Below are positions 1-7,112 of a stretch of DNA of 27,486 nucleotides, piece by piece. The position numbers were made by a program, and so were the translations under genes. The DNA comes from an uncultured Arcanobacterium sp. (GTDB taxonomy: Bacteria; Actinomycetota; Actinomycetes; Actinomycetales; Actinomycetaceae), in contig NZ_CAMXYE010000009.1 in the NCBI RefSeq assembly GCF_947253055.1, forward strand, positions 1-27,486, in the 5' to 3' direction. Under the pieces are notes generated by a model. It made no database searches, was not told the DNA's origin, and was given only the letters and a program-made list of their open reading frames with translations. The first letter of the stretch is position 1. Every line of letters begins with the position of its first letter.

Positions 1-820
1 GATATTGCACATCTCCAACCGCAATGCCTGCTTCTTCTTGCACTTCGCGCACTACGGCCATTTCGGCGGTTTCTCCCGCCTCAATAAAACCTGCGAGAGC
101 AGAAAAACGCCGCTTATCCCACGCTGCTTTTCGCCCTAGCAGTAGGCGATCTTGTGCATCTAATACCCCTACGATTACCGATGGATCGGTACGCGGAAAA
201 ATAATATGCCCGCGCGCGCAATGTGCCTCCCAGCCGCCGTTTTGAAAAGAAGTAGGAGCGGCGCAGACACTGCAATACTTTTGGCTTAATTGCCAATTAC
301 CGAGTGCAATTTGCGCGGTAGCTAAGCCCACTTCCAAATCACTCAAGTCCGGGCCCACCACGTAGAGAGGTAAAAATTCGCTCTGCGGAGGGAGAACTAG
401 TGGCAGATCATCTGAGGCAAGAGGCGGCGCGGCAGATGTAGCGGGCGTTGCGGGCGATAATGGCAAAGTTACTGCAGGATTATTTTCTCCTGCCGCCAAT
501 CTCCCCAGCTCAATACCGAAATAGGGAGTTTGCGAATAAATACCGAGATAGTTAGCTTGGGCGGCAATTTCCGGAGGAACTTGCGAATGGGAGAGCAAAA
601 GTAAGTGGCGCGGTGCAGCGCCTTTGGCATTTACTTCTGCTCCGCTACTTACTTCTGCTTCCGCGCCTTGCGTAGAAGACGCAGGGAGCAGAGCAATTTT
701 ATTTTCGTCGGTGACTAAATATCGAGCGGAGCTTGCGGAGCGCATATTTTGTAAATACGCCGGATCAGCACGCCAGATAGCATCTCGAAAAGCTTTGGCT
801 CTTCCTAATACAAAGTCCAT
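1..820 (-). CDS. nudC: NAD(H) pyrophosphatase NudC, Nudix family (C-terminus cut by left edge)
   Basis: The first 273 residues are present and the frame stays open to the left edge. The family hydrolyses NADH/NAD+ to NMN(H) and AMP and can remove NAD caps from RNA, in the cytoplasm. A full Nudix box (G-x5-E-x7-RE-x2-EE-x-G) lies at residues 244-266. Before it is a zinc-ribbon-like set of Cys183, Cys186, Cys201 and His205, then FPRTDPSVIV, typical of actinobacterial NudC. The SQPWPFP-like NADH motif should lie beyond the edge. The ATG at 820 follows AGGA and has an in-frame TGA just upstream, so the start is firm. A low-complexity Ala/Pro linker (residues 119-137) and a short repeated stretch (AEVSSG-AEVNAKG, 55-67) interrupt the N-terminal domain. 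The gene is divergent from glgX. Confidence 0.93.
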   Translation of the reverse strand, partial: MDFVLGRAKAFRDAIWRADPAYLQNMRSASSARYLVTDENKIALLPASSTQGAEAEVSSGAEVNAKGAAPRHLLLLSHSQVPPEIAAQANYLGIYSQTPYFGIELGRLAAGENNPAVTLPLSPATPATSAAPPLASDDLPLVLPPQSEFLPLYVVGPDLSDLEVGLATAQIALGNWQLSQKYCSVCAAPTSFQNGGWEAHCARGHIIFPRTDPSVIVGVLDAQDRLLLGRKAAWDKRRFSALAGFIEAGETAEMAVVREVQEEAGIAVGDVQY

Positions 821-1006
821 ATTTCCTAAACTTTCCCTCAGTTCTCCAAGATTTCGCGCTGATTTAGTGCCTCTACTTCGGAAGATTCTCCGTTTTCTTA
901 TTCTGCCGCTTCTCTTAAAAGCATTCTAGCGCGAAAATTCGCCGTTAAAGCAGTGGTGTTTTCCTTAAATTATGAAATCTAGAGAATAAACTGCCACAAT
1001 AATACA
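821..1006. promoter_or_regulatory. nudC/glgX divergent intergenic region
   Basis: This 186-base gap lies between divergent genes and should hold both promoters. Visible elements are a short dyad, GCGAA-AA-TTCGC (931-942), and an A/T-rich stretch at 961-1004 just before glgX. CACAAT at 995-1000 sits where a -10 box would lie if transcription began at or next to the GTG at 1007. No Shine-Dalgarno sequence precedes that GTG. No strong -35 box is visible, so the promoter call is weak. Confidence 0.35.
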
Positions 1007-3211
1007 GTGGACCTTGTGGAAAAAGATTTGGAAGTAGCTGATTTTATCTCACAGCCTTCCAGTTGGGCCTCCCCGCCGTGTGCATATCCACTGCGCGAAG
1101 GAGCTCATCTAGTAGGAGATGGCATCGATGTAGCCGTATACGCGGGGCTAGCAGAAAAAGTAGAGATTTGCTTTTTCTCCCCGAGCGGCCAGTGCACAGA
1201 ATCTTTTTCTCTACATCGCCAACTACACGGCCTGTGGGCAGGGCATATACCAGGAATATCGGTAGGAGACCGCTACGGTTTTCGCGTCTTCGGGCACTGG
1301 GATCCAGATTCCGGAATGCTCTACAATCCAGCAAAAGTACTTCTCGATCCCTATGCGCGCGTTTTAGCGCAAACCCCCACTCTCCACCCGGCGCTATATG
1401 GGAAAACTGTAGATAAGCACTTTATCCCTAATCCGGATATGCAGGCAGATAAGCGCGATTCGGCGCCTTTTGCTGCTTTAGGTATGGTCACTCCCCCCGA
1501 CGAAAAAATTGATTCCCACCCGCGTATTCCTTGGAACGACACCGTTATTTACGAAGCACACGTAGTGGGATTGACGAAAAATCTACCTGGCGTACCCCCG
1601 GAGCTGCGCGGCACTTATGCGGGAGCCGCCCACCCCACCACCATTGCCCACCTAAAAAAAATCGGCGTCACCGCGCTCGAATTACTCCCGATTCACGCTA
1701 AATTTAGCGAGCCTTTTTTAGCGCAGCGCGGTTTAGAAAATTACTGGGGCTACAATACGCTTTCTTTTTTCGCCCCCGAACCTTCCTATGCTTCTGCCGC
1801 TGCTCAAGCCGCTGGGCCCTTGGCAATTCTCGCAGAAGTAAAAGGTATGGTAGAACTGCTCCACGCCGCCGGGATTGAGGTAATTATCGACGTCGTCTAT
1901 AACCACACTTGCGAGGGCGGAAAAGACGGACCTTCTCTCTCGTGGCGCGGTTTAGATAATACTGGCTACTATCGCCACGATTCTCACCATCCGGGAGTGC
2001 TAAAAGACACCACGGGTTGTGGAAATTCTTTAGATTTTCGGCGCAATACCGTAATAAAAATGACGCTGGATTCGCTGCGCTATTGGGTAGAAGTAGTGGG
2101 AGTAGACGGTTTTCGTTTTGATTTAGCCGTCACTTTAGGGCGCGAAGGCGATTCCTTTAACCACAATCATCCCTTGTATGTGGCTATGGCCAGCGACCCG
2201 GTACTCTCTAGCGTAAAACTAATTAATGAACCATGGGATCTTGGCTACGATGGCTGGCAAACTGGCGGATTCCCGATTCCCACCGCAGATTGGAATGATC
2301 GCTTCCGCGATTCGCTGCGCTCTTTCTGGGTAGCCCAACCCCGGGCAATTACCGCTGGCACTCCTGGTACGGATTTACGCGATTTAGCTACGCGCCTTTC
2401 TGGCTCTGCAGATCTTTTCGGCCACGGGCGGGTGCCGGGCGGGCGCGGGACTTATGCTTCAATTAATTTCATTACGGCGCATGACGGATTTACGATGCGC
2501 GATTTGGTGTCTTATAACGACAAACACAATGAGCTGAACAAAGAAGATAATAAAGACGGCACTGGCAATAATCTCGCGTGGAATCACGTCATAGAGGGTG
2601 ATACCACCAACCGGGAAATCCAAAAAAATCGCCAAAAGACTATTCGCAATCTTTTCGGCTCGCTGCTGCTCTCGGCGGGCACTCCGATGATTACCGCCGG
2701 AGATGAAATAGGGAAAACGCAGCTGGGGAACAATAATGCTTACTGCCAAAATTCCTCTATTTCGTGGCTAAATTGGGATATCGGCCCCGATTGGGAAAAT
2801 ATCACTGCCACCGTGGCTTATTTAACGGAACTGCGCCGCCAGCACCCGGTGTTGCGCCCCCAGATTTTCTACAGCGGCGAAGCTATTTCCGAAGGCGGAG
2901 TACGCGATTTAGAGTGGTTTAATAAAGATGGACAGCCAATGGGAGAATATAGTTGGTTCGATAATTCTATCCGCACCCTCCAGATGCTGCGCGCCGGCGG
3001 CGAAGCCGATGGAGACGCCTTACTCGTAATAAATGGCAATCTCACTGCACAAGAGATGACCCTCCCGCAAGGGCAAGGCAAAGATTTTACCTTGGTTTGG
3101 AGCTCCGAATGGGAAAATCCCCAGCAAGAGCACATTGCTTATGCTCCGGGCAGCTCTAGCACGCAAGAGGCGCTTTCTCTCCGCCTATATTTCACTTCTC
3201 CCCCCGAGTAA
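1007..3211 (+). CDS. glgX: Glycogen debranching enzyme GlgX (GH13 isoamylase type)
   Basis: GlgX hydrolyses alpha-1,6 branch points of phosphorylase-trimmed glycogen. The protein has 734 residues, normal to slightly long for the family. An N-terminal CBM48-like region (about 30-110) precedes the GH13 barrel. Barrel motifs are DVVYNH (295-300), GFRFDLA with nucleophile Asp372, LINEPWD with acid/base Glu408, and TAHDGFT with Asp493. The family usually reads AEPWD where this protein has NEPWD. The start is uncertain. GTG at 1007 and GTG at 1016 are both possible, neither has a Shine-Dalgarno sequence, and a leaderless mRNA is plausible. The conserved fold begins near residue 27, so the first 25 residues may be an extension. 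It is the first gene of the plus-strand glucan block. Confidence 0.95.
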   Translation: MDLVEKDLEVADFISQPSSWASPPCAYPLREGAHLVGDGIDVAVYAGLAEKVEICFFSPSGQCTESFSLHRQLHGLWAGHIPGISVGDRYGFRVFGHWDPDSGMLYNPAKVLLDPYARVLAQTPTLHPALYGKTVDKHFIPNPDMQADKRDSAPFAALGMVTPPDEKIDSHPRIPWNDTVIYEAHVVGLTKNLPGVPPELRGTYAGAAHPTTIAHLKKIGVTALELLPIHAKFSEPFLAQRGLENYWGYNTLSFFAPEPSYASAAAQAAGPLAILAEVKGMVELLHAAGIEVIIDVVYNHTCEGGKDGPSLSWRGLDNTGYYRHDSHHPGVLKDTTGCGNSLDFRRNTVIKMTLDSLRYWVEVVGVDGFRFDLAVTLGREGDSFNHNHPLYVAMASDPVLSSVKLINEPWDLGYDGWQTGGFPIPTADWNDRFRDSLRSFWVAQPRAITAGTPGTDLRDLATRLSGSADLFGHGRVPGGRGTYASINFITAHDGFTMRDLVSYNDKHNELNKEDNKDGTGNNLAWNHVIEGDTTNREIQKNRQKTIRNLFGSLLLSAGTPMITAGDEIGKTQLGNNNAYCQNSSISWLNWDIGPDWENITATVAYLTELRRQHPVLRPQIFYSGEAISEGGVRDLEWFNKDGQPMGEYSWFDNSIRTLQMLRAGGEADGDALLVINGNLTAQEMTLPQGQGKDFTLVWSSEWENPQQEHIAYAPGSSSTQEALSLRLYFTSPPE

Positions 3212-3316
3212 GGATAATATGAGGGCGGACTATCTAAGAGCACATCACCGTAGGTAAATATCATATAAGCAAACTCGGGGTGGAAAGTTATTTATTTTAG
3301 GAAAGAGAATCGAATT

Positions 3317-4426
3317 ATGAGTGCGCAAGATTCAGCTACTGCTCTCGAAGAGGCTACTTCCGCTGCCTCTTTAGCGCAGGCACATCGCGTAAGTGAAAAA
3401 ATAAAGGCAGCTATAGCCAAAGACCCTTCCTCTTTCCGAGTACTCACGGGCGATAGACCTACTGGGAATCTGCATATTGGCCACTATTTTGGATCCTTAC
3501 TCAACCGCTGTAATCTCCAGCAACAAGGAGTAGACACTTGGGTATTGATTGCCGATTACCAAGTGATCACTGATCGCGACGGCGTCGGACCAATTCGCGA
3601 GCGCGTCTATTCACTGCTCACTGACTACTTAGCAATCGGTATGGATTCGGAGCAAACCACTTTCTTTGCTCATTCGCAGATACCGGAATTAAATGAATTA
3701 CTCCTTCCGTTCCTCTCTTTAGTGAGCGACGGAGAATTACGCCGCAACCCGACAGTGAAAGCAGAGCACGAAGCTACCGAAGGGCGGGCGTTAAGTGGTT
3801 TATTACTCACTTATCCGGTACATCAAGCTGCCGATATTCTCTTCTGTAAAGCAAATGTGGTGCCGGTAGGAAAAGATCAGCTTCCCCACCTGGAGCAGGC
3901 GCGCCTAATCGTTGATCGTTTCCATAAACGCTATACCGACGGTTCGGAAGAGGCGCGAATTTTTGCTCGCCCCCAAGCTTTACTTTCCGAAGCGGAAACG
4001 GTGCTAGGGCTCGATGGGAAAAAGATGAGTAAATCGCGCGGCAATACCATTGAGATTGGCATGAGCGCCGATGAAACTGCTCAGCGTATTCGCAAAGCGG
4101 TGACGGATTCCGATCGCCATATCACCTACGATCCGGTAAATCGCCCGGAAGTGGCAAATTTACTTCTCCTTACGGCTTTAGCCAGTGGCAGAGATCCCCA
4201 AGAACTAGCGGCAGAAATTGGCGATGGCGGCGGCGGAACACTAAAGAAAATGGCCACGGAAGCGATTAATGAGCATTTTGCGCCGATTCGCGCCCGGCGG
4301 GCTGAATACGCACAAAATCCGCAATATCTAGAAGAAATTTTGCAGCACGGAGTGGAAAAAGCTCGGGAGCAGGCCCAAGTTACTTTGGAGCAAGTACACC
4401 GCGCCTTAAATATGGTATATTTCTAA
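3317..4426 (+). CDS. trpS: Tryptophanyl-tRNA synthetase
   Basis: This is a class Ic aminoacyl-tRNA synthetase that charges tRNA-Trp in the cytoplasm. The signature HIGH is at residues 53-56 within GDRPTGNLHIGHYFGSL, and KMSKS is at 236-240. At 369 residues it is longer than the usual 330-340, because about 40 Ala/Ser-rich residues precede the Rossmann domain. An internal start cannot be excluded, but the ATG at 3317 follows AGGAAAGAG and is the best supported. It lies 105 bases after glgX and 186 bases before glgP, so it probably has its own promoter. It has no visible link to glycogen metabolism. No Trp-rich leader peptide or T-box was seen upstream. Only one trpS is visible here; whether the genome has a second copy is unknown. 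Confidence 0.96.
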   Translation: MSAQDSATALEEATSAASLAQAHRVSEKIKAAIAKDPSSFRVLTGDRPTGNLHIGHYFGSLLNRCNLQQQGVDTWVLIADYQVITDRDGVGPIRERVYSLLTDYLAIGMDSEQTTFFAHSQIPELNELLLPFLSLVSDGELRRNPTVKAEHEATEGRALSGLLLTYPVHQAADILFCKANVVPVGKDQLPHLEQARLIVDRFHKRYTDGSEEARIFARPQALLSEAETVLGLDGKKMSKSRGNTIEIGMSADETAQRIRKAVTDSDRHITYDPVNRPEVANLLLLTALASGRDPQELAAEIGDGGGGTLKKMATEAINEHFAPIRARRAEYAQNPQYLEEILQHGVEKAREQAQVTLEQVHRALNMVYF

Positions 4427-4612
4427 TTTTAAAATTTTTATGTAAAATTTTTCATTAATTTAAGACTACTAGCAGGGGCTTAAATTTTCGTTACGTAATT
4501 TTTTACAAAAATATAGCTTTGTAGAAAGCTCTTTCTCGTATATGCTTGCAATGACAGCTTAGGCAAGTTTATGCCAAAAGGTATTGATTGCCTTCTGAGT
4601 GCAAGGAGAGTC
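4427..4612 (+). promoter_or_regulatory. AT-rich leader/promoter region of glgP with dyads and direct repeats
   Basis: This 186-base gap is much richer in A+T than the flanking genes. It contains the palindrome ATTTTAAAAT (4426-4435, starting in the trpS stop codon), a direct repeat TAAAATTTTT at 4430-4439 and 4443-4452, the 8-bp palindrome TTACGTAA (4491-4498) and the dyad AGCTTT-gtag-AAAGCT (4515-4530). A TATATG hexamer (4539-4544) could be a -10 box, but no well-spaced -35 is evident. The dyads are candidate operators or a short mRNA hairpin. None is demonstrated. Confidence 0.35.
4603..4608 (+). promoter_or_regulatory. Ribosome binding site fixing the glgP start
   Basis: AAGGAG lies four bases upstream of the ATG at 4613. 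The in-frame ATG at 4571 would add 14 residues unlike the family and has no comparable site, so 4613 is preferred. Confidence 0.7.
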
Positions 4613-6985
4613 ATGACTAACATTGATACTACCTCCGCCATTGGCCAGCAAATCCGCACTGTTTCCGGGCGCACCCCCGCTGCGGGCACAGATATGGAAT
4701 ACTGGACCGCTACCGCGAATGCGATTGTGGCAAAATTGGCGGATTCTTGGGAAAAAACTGAGAAGACCTACAATTCCGGGCGGATGCAGCATTATTTCTC
4801 GGCAGAGTTCTTAATGGGGCGAGCGATGCTCAATAACCTCAACAATTTGGGGCTTATTGCCGATACCCGCGCCGCACTCGAAAATTATGGGCAGGATTTA
4901 AGCAATGTTTTAGACGCCGAATACGATGCAGCACTTGGAAATGGCGGCCTGGGCAGATTAGCAGCTTGCTTCCTTGATTCTTGCGCCACCCTAAATTTAC
5001 CTGTACGCGGATATGGAATCCTTTACCGCTACGGTTTGTTCAAACAGTATTTTAAAAATGGCTACCAGGAAGAAAAACCGGACGCTTGGATGGAAGAAGG
5101 TTACCCCTTCGTCATTCGCCGGGAAGAAGAGCAGAAGCTGGTGCACTACAACGATTTAGTGGTGCGCGCTATCCCCTACGATATGCCTATTACCGGGTAC
5201 GGCACGAAGAATGTAAATACCTTGCGGCTGTGGAAATCGGAACCCTTGGAAGATTTCGATTACAACGCCTTCAATTCGCAAAAATTTACCGAAGCAATTG
5301 TAGAGCGGGAGCGCGTACATGATATTTGCCGCGTACTCTACCCGAATGATTCTACTTTCGAAGGAAAAGTACTCCGGGTGCGCCAGCAGTATTTCTTCTG
5401 CTCTGCCTCCCTCCAAACTATTGTGGAAAATGAGTTGAAAGAGCGCGGCAGTCTCAAAGAATTCGCCAAGTACAACTGCATGCAGCTCAACGACACCCAC
5501 CCGGTGCTGGCAATTCCAGAATTAATGCGTATTTTGCTCGATGAGCACAATATGAACTGGGAAGAGGCTTGGGATATCGTCAGCCACAGCTTCGCCTACA
5601 CCAATCACACCGTATTAGCTGAAGCGTTAGAAACTTGGGAAATATCTATTTTCGAGCGGCTCTTCCCGCGCATTATGGAGATTATTTACGAAATCGATAA
5701 TCGTTTCCGCTCCGAATTGGCAGCTGCCGGCTACCATCCAGGAAAGATTGACTATATGGCTCCCGTGAGCGGAAATATGGTACATATGGCGTGGATAGCC
5801 TGCTATGCCTCGTATTCAATCAATGGCGTGGCAGCACTGCACACCGAAATTCTCAAGCGGGATACGCTCCACGATTGGCACGATATCTGGCCCGAGAAGT
5901 TCAATAATAAGACAAACGGAGTGACCCCCCGCCGCTGGCTCGATTTGTGTAACCCGCGACTTTCGCAGCTACTTACGGAGCTGATTGGCGACGATTCTTG
6001 GGTACGCGATCTCGATAAGCTCCAGAGCTTAGAAAGCTACCTAGAAGACGATTCCGTGCTCAGGCGGCTGAATGAAATAAAAGCAGCCAATAAGCGCGAT
6101 TTTGCGAAGTGGATTAAAGAGCGGCAAGGTATCGAAATTAATCCAGAAGCTATCTACGATGTACAGATCAAGAGATTGCACGAATATAAGCGGCAATTAA
6201 TGAACGGATTGTACATTCTGGATTTGTATTTCCGTATCAAAGATAATCCGGAGCAAAAGTTCCCGCCGCGCGTATTTATTTTCGGCGCCAAAGCCGCTCC
6301 CGGCTATGTGCGGGCAAAGACGATTATCAAATTGTTGAATGAAATTGCCAAACTGGTCAATAATGATCCAGTGGTATCTCAGACCATAAAAGTGGTATTT
6401 GTGGAAAACTACAACGTATCACCAGCTGAGCACATCATTCCTGCTGCAGATGTATCGGAGCAGATTTCCACAGCTGGAAAAGAAGCTTCCGGTACTTCCA
6501 ATATGAAGTTCATGATGAACGGCGCCCTCACTTTAGGCACAATGGACGGAGCCAATGTGGAGATTGCCGAAGCGGTAGGAAAAGAAAATGCCTATATTTT
6601 CGGAGCTCTAGAAGAAGATTTGCCCGAGCTACGCCGGGGCTACAATCCCCAAGCCGTGGCCGAAGAAACTCCGGGGCTGCGCCGCGTGCTAGATGCCTTT
6701 ACCGATGGCACTCTCAGCGATGAAGGTACTGGCATTTTCCACGATTTGCAGATTTCCCTCCTCGAATCCAACGGTTGGGAAGAAGCTGATGTGTACTACG
6801 TGCTCGGTGATTTTGCTGATTATCGGGAGACGCGCGACCAGATGGCCGCAGATTTCTATCGCAATCGGCGGCATTGGGCCCAAATGTGCTGGAAGAATAT
6901 CGTCGAATCCGGGCGTTTCTCTTCCGATCGCACCATCAGTGATTATGCGGAAGAAGTTTGGAAGATTTCCCCTTCCGCTATCTAA
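4613..6985 (+). CDS. glgP: Glycogen/alpha-glucan phosphorylase (GT35, PLP-dependent)
   Basis: GlgP releases glucose-1-phosphate from the non-reducing ends of alpha-1,4-glucan using inorganic phosphate. The chosen start gives 790 residues, normal for bacterial enzymes. Family hallmarks are SAEFLMGR near the N-terminus, GNGGLGRLAACFLDS, the LNDTHP segment, TNKTNGVTPRRW-like NNKTNGVTPRRW, KRLHEYKRQ, and the PLP site EASGTSNMKFMMNG with the Schiff-base lysine at Lys632. No regulatory N-terminal extension like that of the muscle enzyme is present. It works with GlgX, which removes the branches that stop phosphorylase. Glucose-1-phosphate can feed glycolysis. A large inverted repeat begins 13 bases after its stop, so the operon may be divided there. 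Confidence 0.96.
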   Translation: MTNIDTTSAIGQQIRTVSGRTPAAGTDMEYWTATANAIVAKLADSWEKTEKTYNSGRMQHYFSAEFLMGRAMLNNLNNLGLIADTRAALENYGQDLSNVLDAEYDAALGNGGLGRLAACFLDSCATLNLPVRGYGILYRYGLFKQYFKNGYQEEKPDAWMEEGYPFVIRREEEQKLVHYNDLVVRAIPYDMPITGYGTKNVNTLRLWKSEPLEDFDYNAFNSQKFTEAIVERERVHDICRVLYPNDSTFEGKVLRVRQQYFFCSASLQTIVENELKERGSLKEFAKYNCMQLNDTHPVLAIPELMRILLDEHNMNWEEAWDIVSHSFAYTNHTVLAEALETWEISIFERLFPRIMEIIYEIDNRFRSELAAAGYHPGKIDYMAPVSGNMVHMAWIACYASYSINGVAALHTEILKRDTLHDWHDIWPEKFNNKTNGVTPRRWLDLCNPRLSQLLTELIGDDSWVRDLDKLQSLESYLEDDSVLRRLNEIKAANKRDFAKWIKERQGIEINPEAIYDVQIKRLHEYKRQLMNGLYILDLYFRIKDNPEQKFPPRVFIFGAKAAPGYVRAKTIIKLLNEIAKLVNNDPVVSQTIKVVFVENYNVSPAEHIIPAADVSEQISTAGKEASGTSNMKFMMNGALTLGTMDGANVEIAEAVGKENAYIFGALEEDLPELRRGYNPQAVAEETPGLRRVLDAFTDGTLSDEGTGIFHDLQISLLESNGWEEADVYYVLGDFADYRETRDQMAADFYRNRRHWAQMCWKNIVESGRFSSDRTISDYAEEVWKISPSAI

Positions 6986-6997
6986 ATCCATAATTTC

Positions 6998-7059
6998 TAT
7001 TCCAGAAGCCTAACGCATTTCGAAATTTCCATTTCCTAAAGCGTTAGGCTTCTGGAATA
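6998..7059. repeat. 19-bp perfect inverted repeat between glgP and glgE
   Basis: The left arm TATTCCAGAAGCCTAACGC (6998-7016) and the right arm GCGTTAGGCTTCTGGAATA (7041-7059) are exact reverse complements. The loop is 24 bases and itself contains the palindrome ATTTCGAAAT (7017-7026). A further TAACGC follows at 7071-7076. No T-run follows on either strand, so this is not a canonical intrinsic terminator. It may be an mRNA stem that ends or stabilises the glgP transcript, a dispersed palindromic element, or a binding site. Confidence 0.85.
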
Positions 7060-7100
7060 CTAGAATTAGTAACGCAGTTCACAAGATATTTTGGGTAGTG

Positions 7101-7108
7101 AAGGTGAG
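7101..7108 (+). promoter_or_regulatory. Ribosome binding site for glgE
   Basis: AAGGTGAG lies four bases before the ATG at 7113. The alternative GTG at 7098, in frame, lacks such a site and would place this sequence inside the coding region. Confidence 0.6.
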
Positions 7109-7112
7109 TATC

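Noticed and set aside
624..929. A 101-residue plus-strand reading frame at the left end
   Set aside because: It is antisense to nudC, whose domain motifs are clear, and has no recognisable content.
4430..4452. Two TAAAATTTTT repeats considered as the start of a CRISPR-like or tandem array
   Set aside because: There are only two 10-base copies, with no spacer regularity and no cas gene.
4571..4612. An upstream ATG extending glgP by 14 residues
   Set aside because: It lacks a ribosome site, whereas AAGGAG stands at the correct distance from the ATG at 4613.
6998..7059. Inverted repeat considered as ends of a miniature insertion element
   Set aside because: The 24-base loop is too small and no target-site duplication is visible; the element remains listed as a repeat of unknown role.
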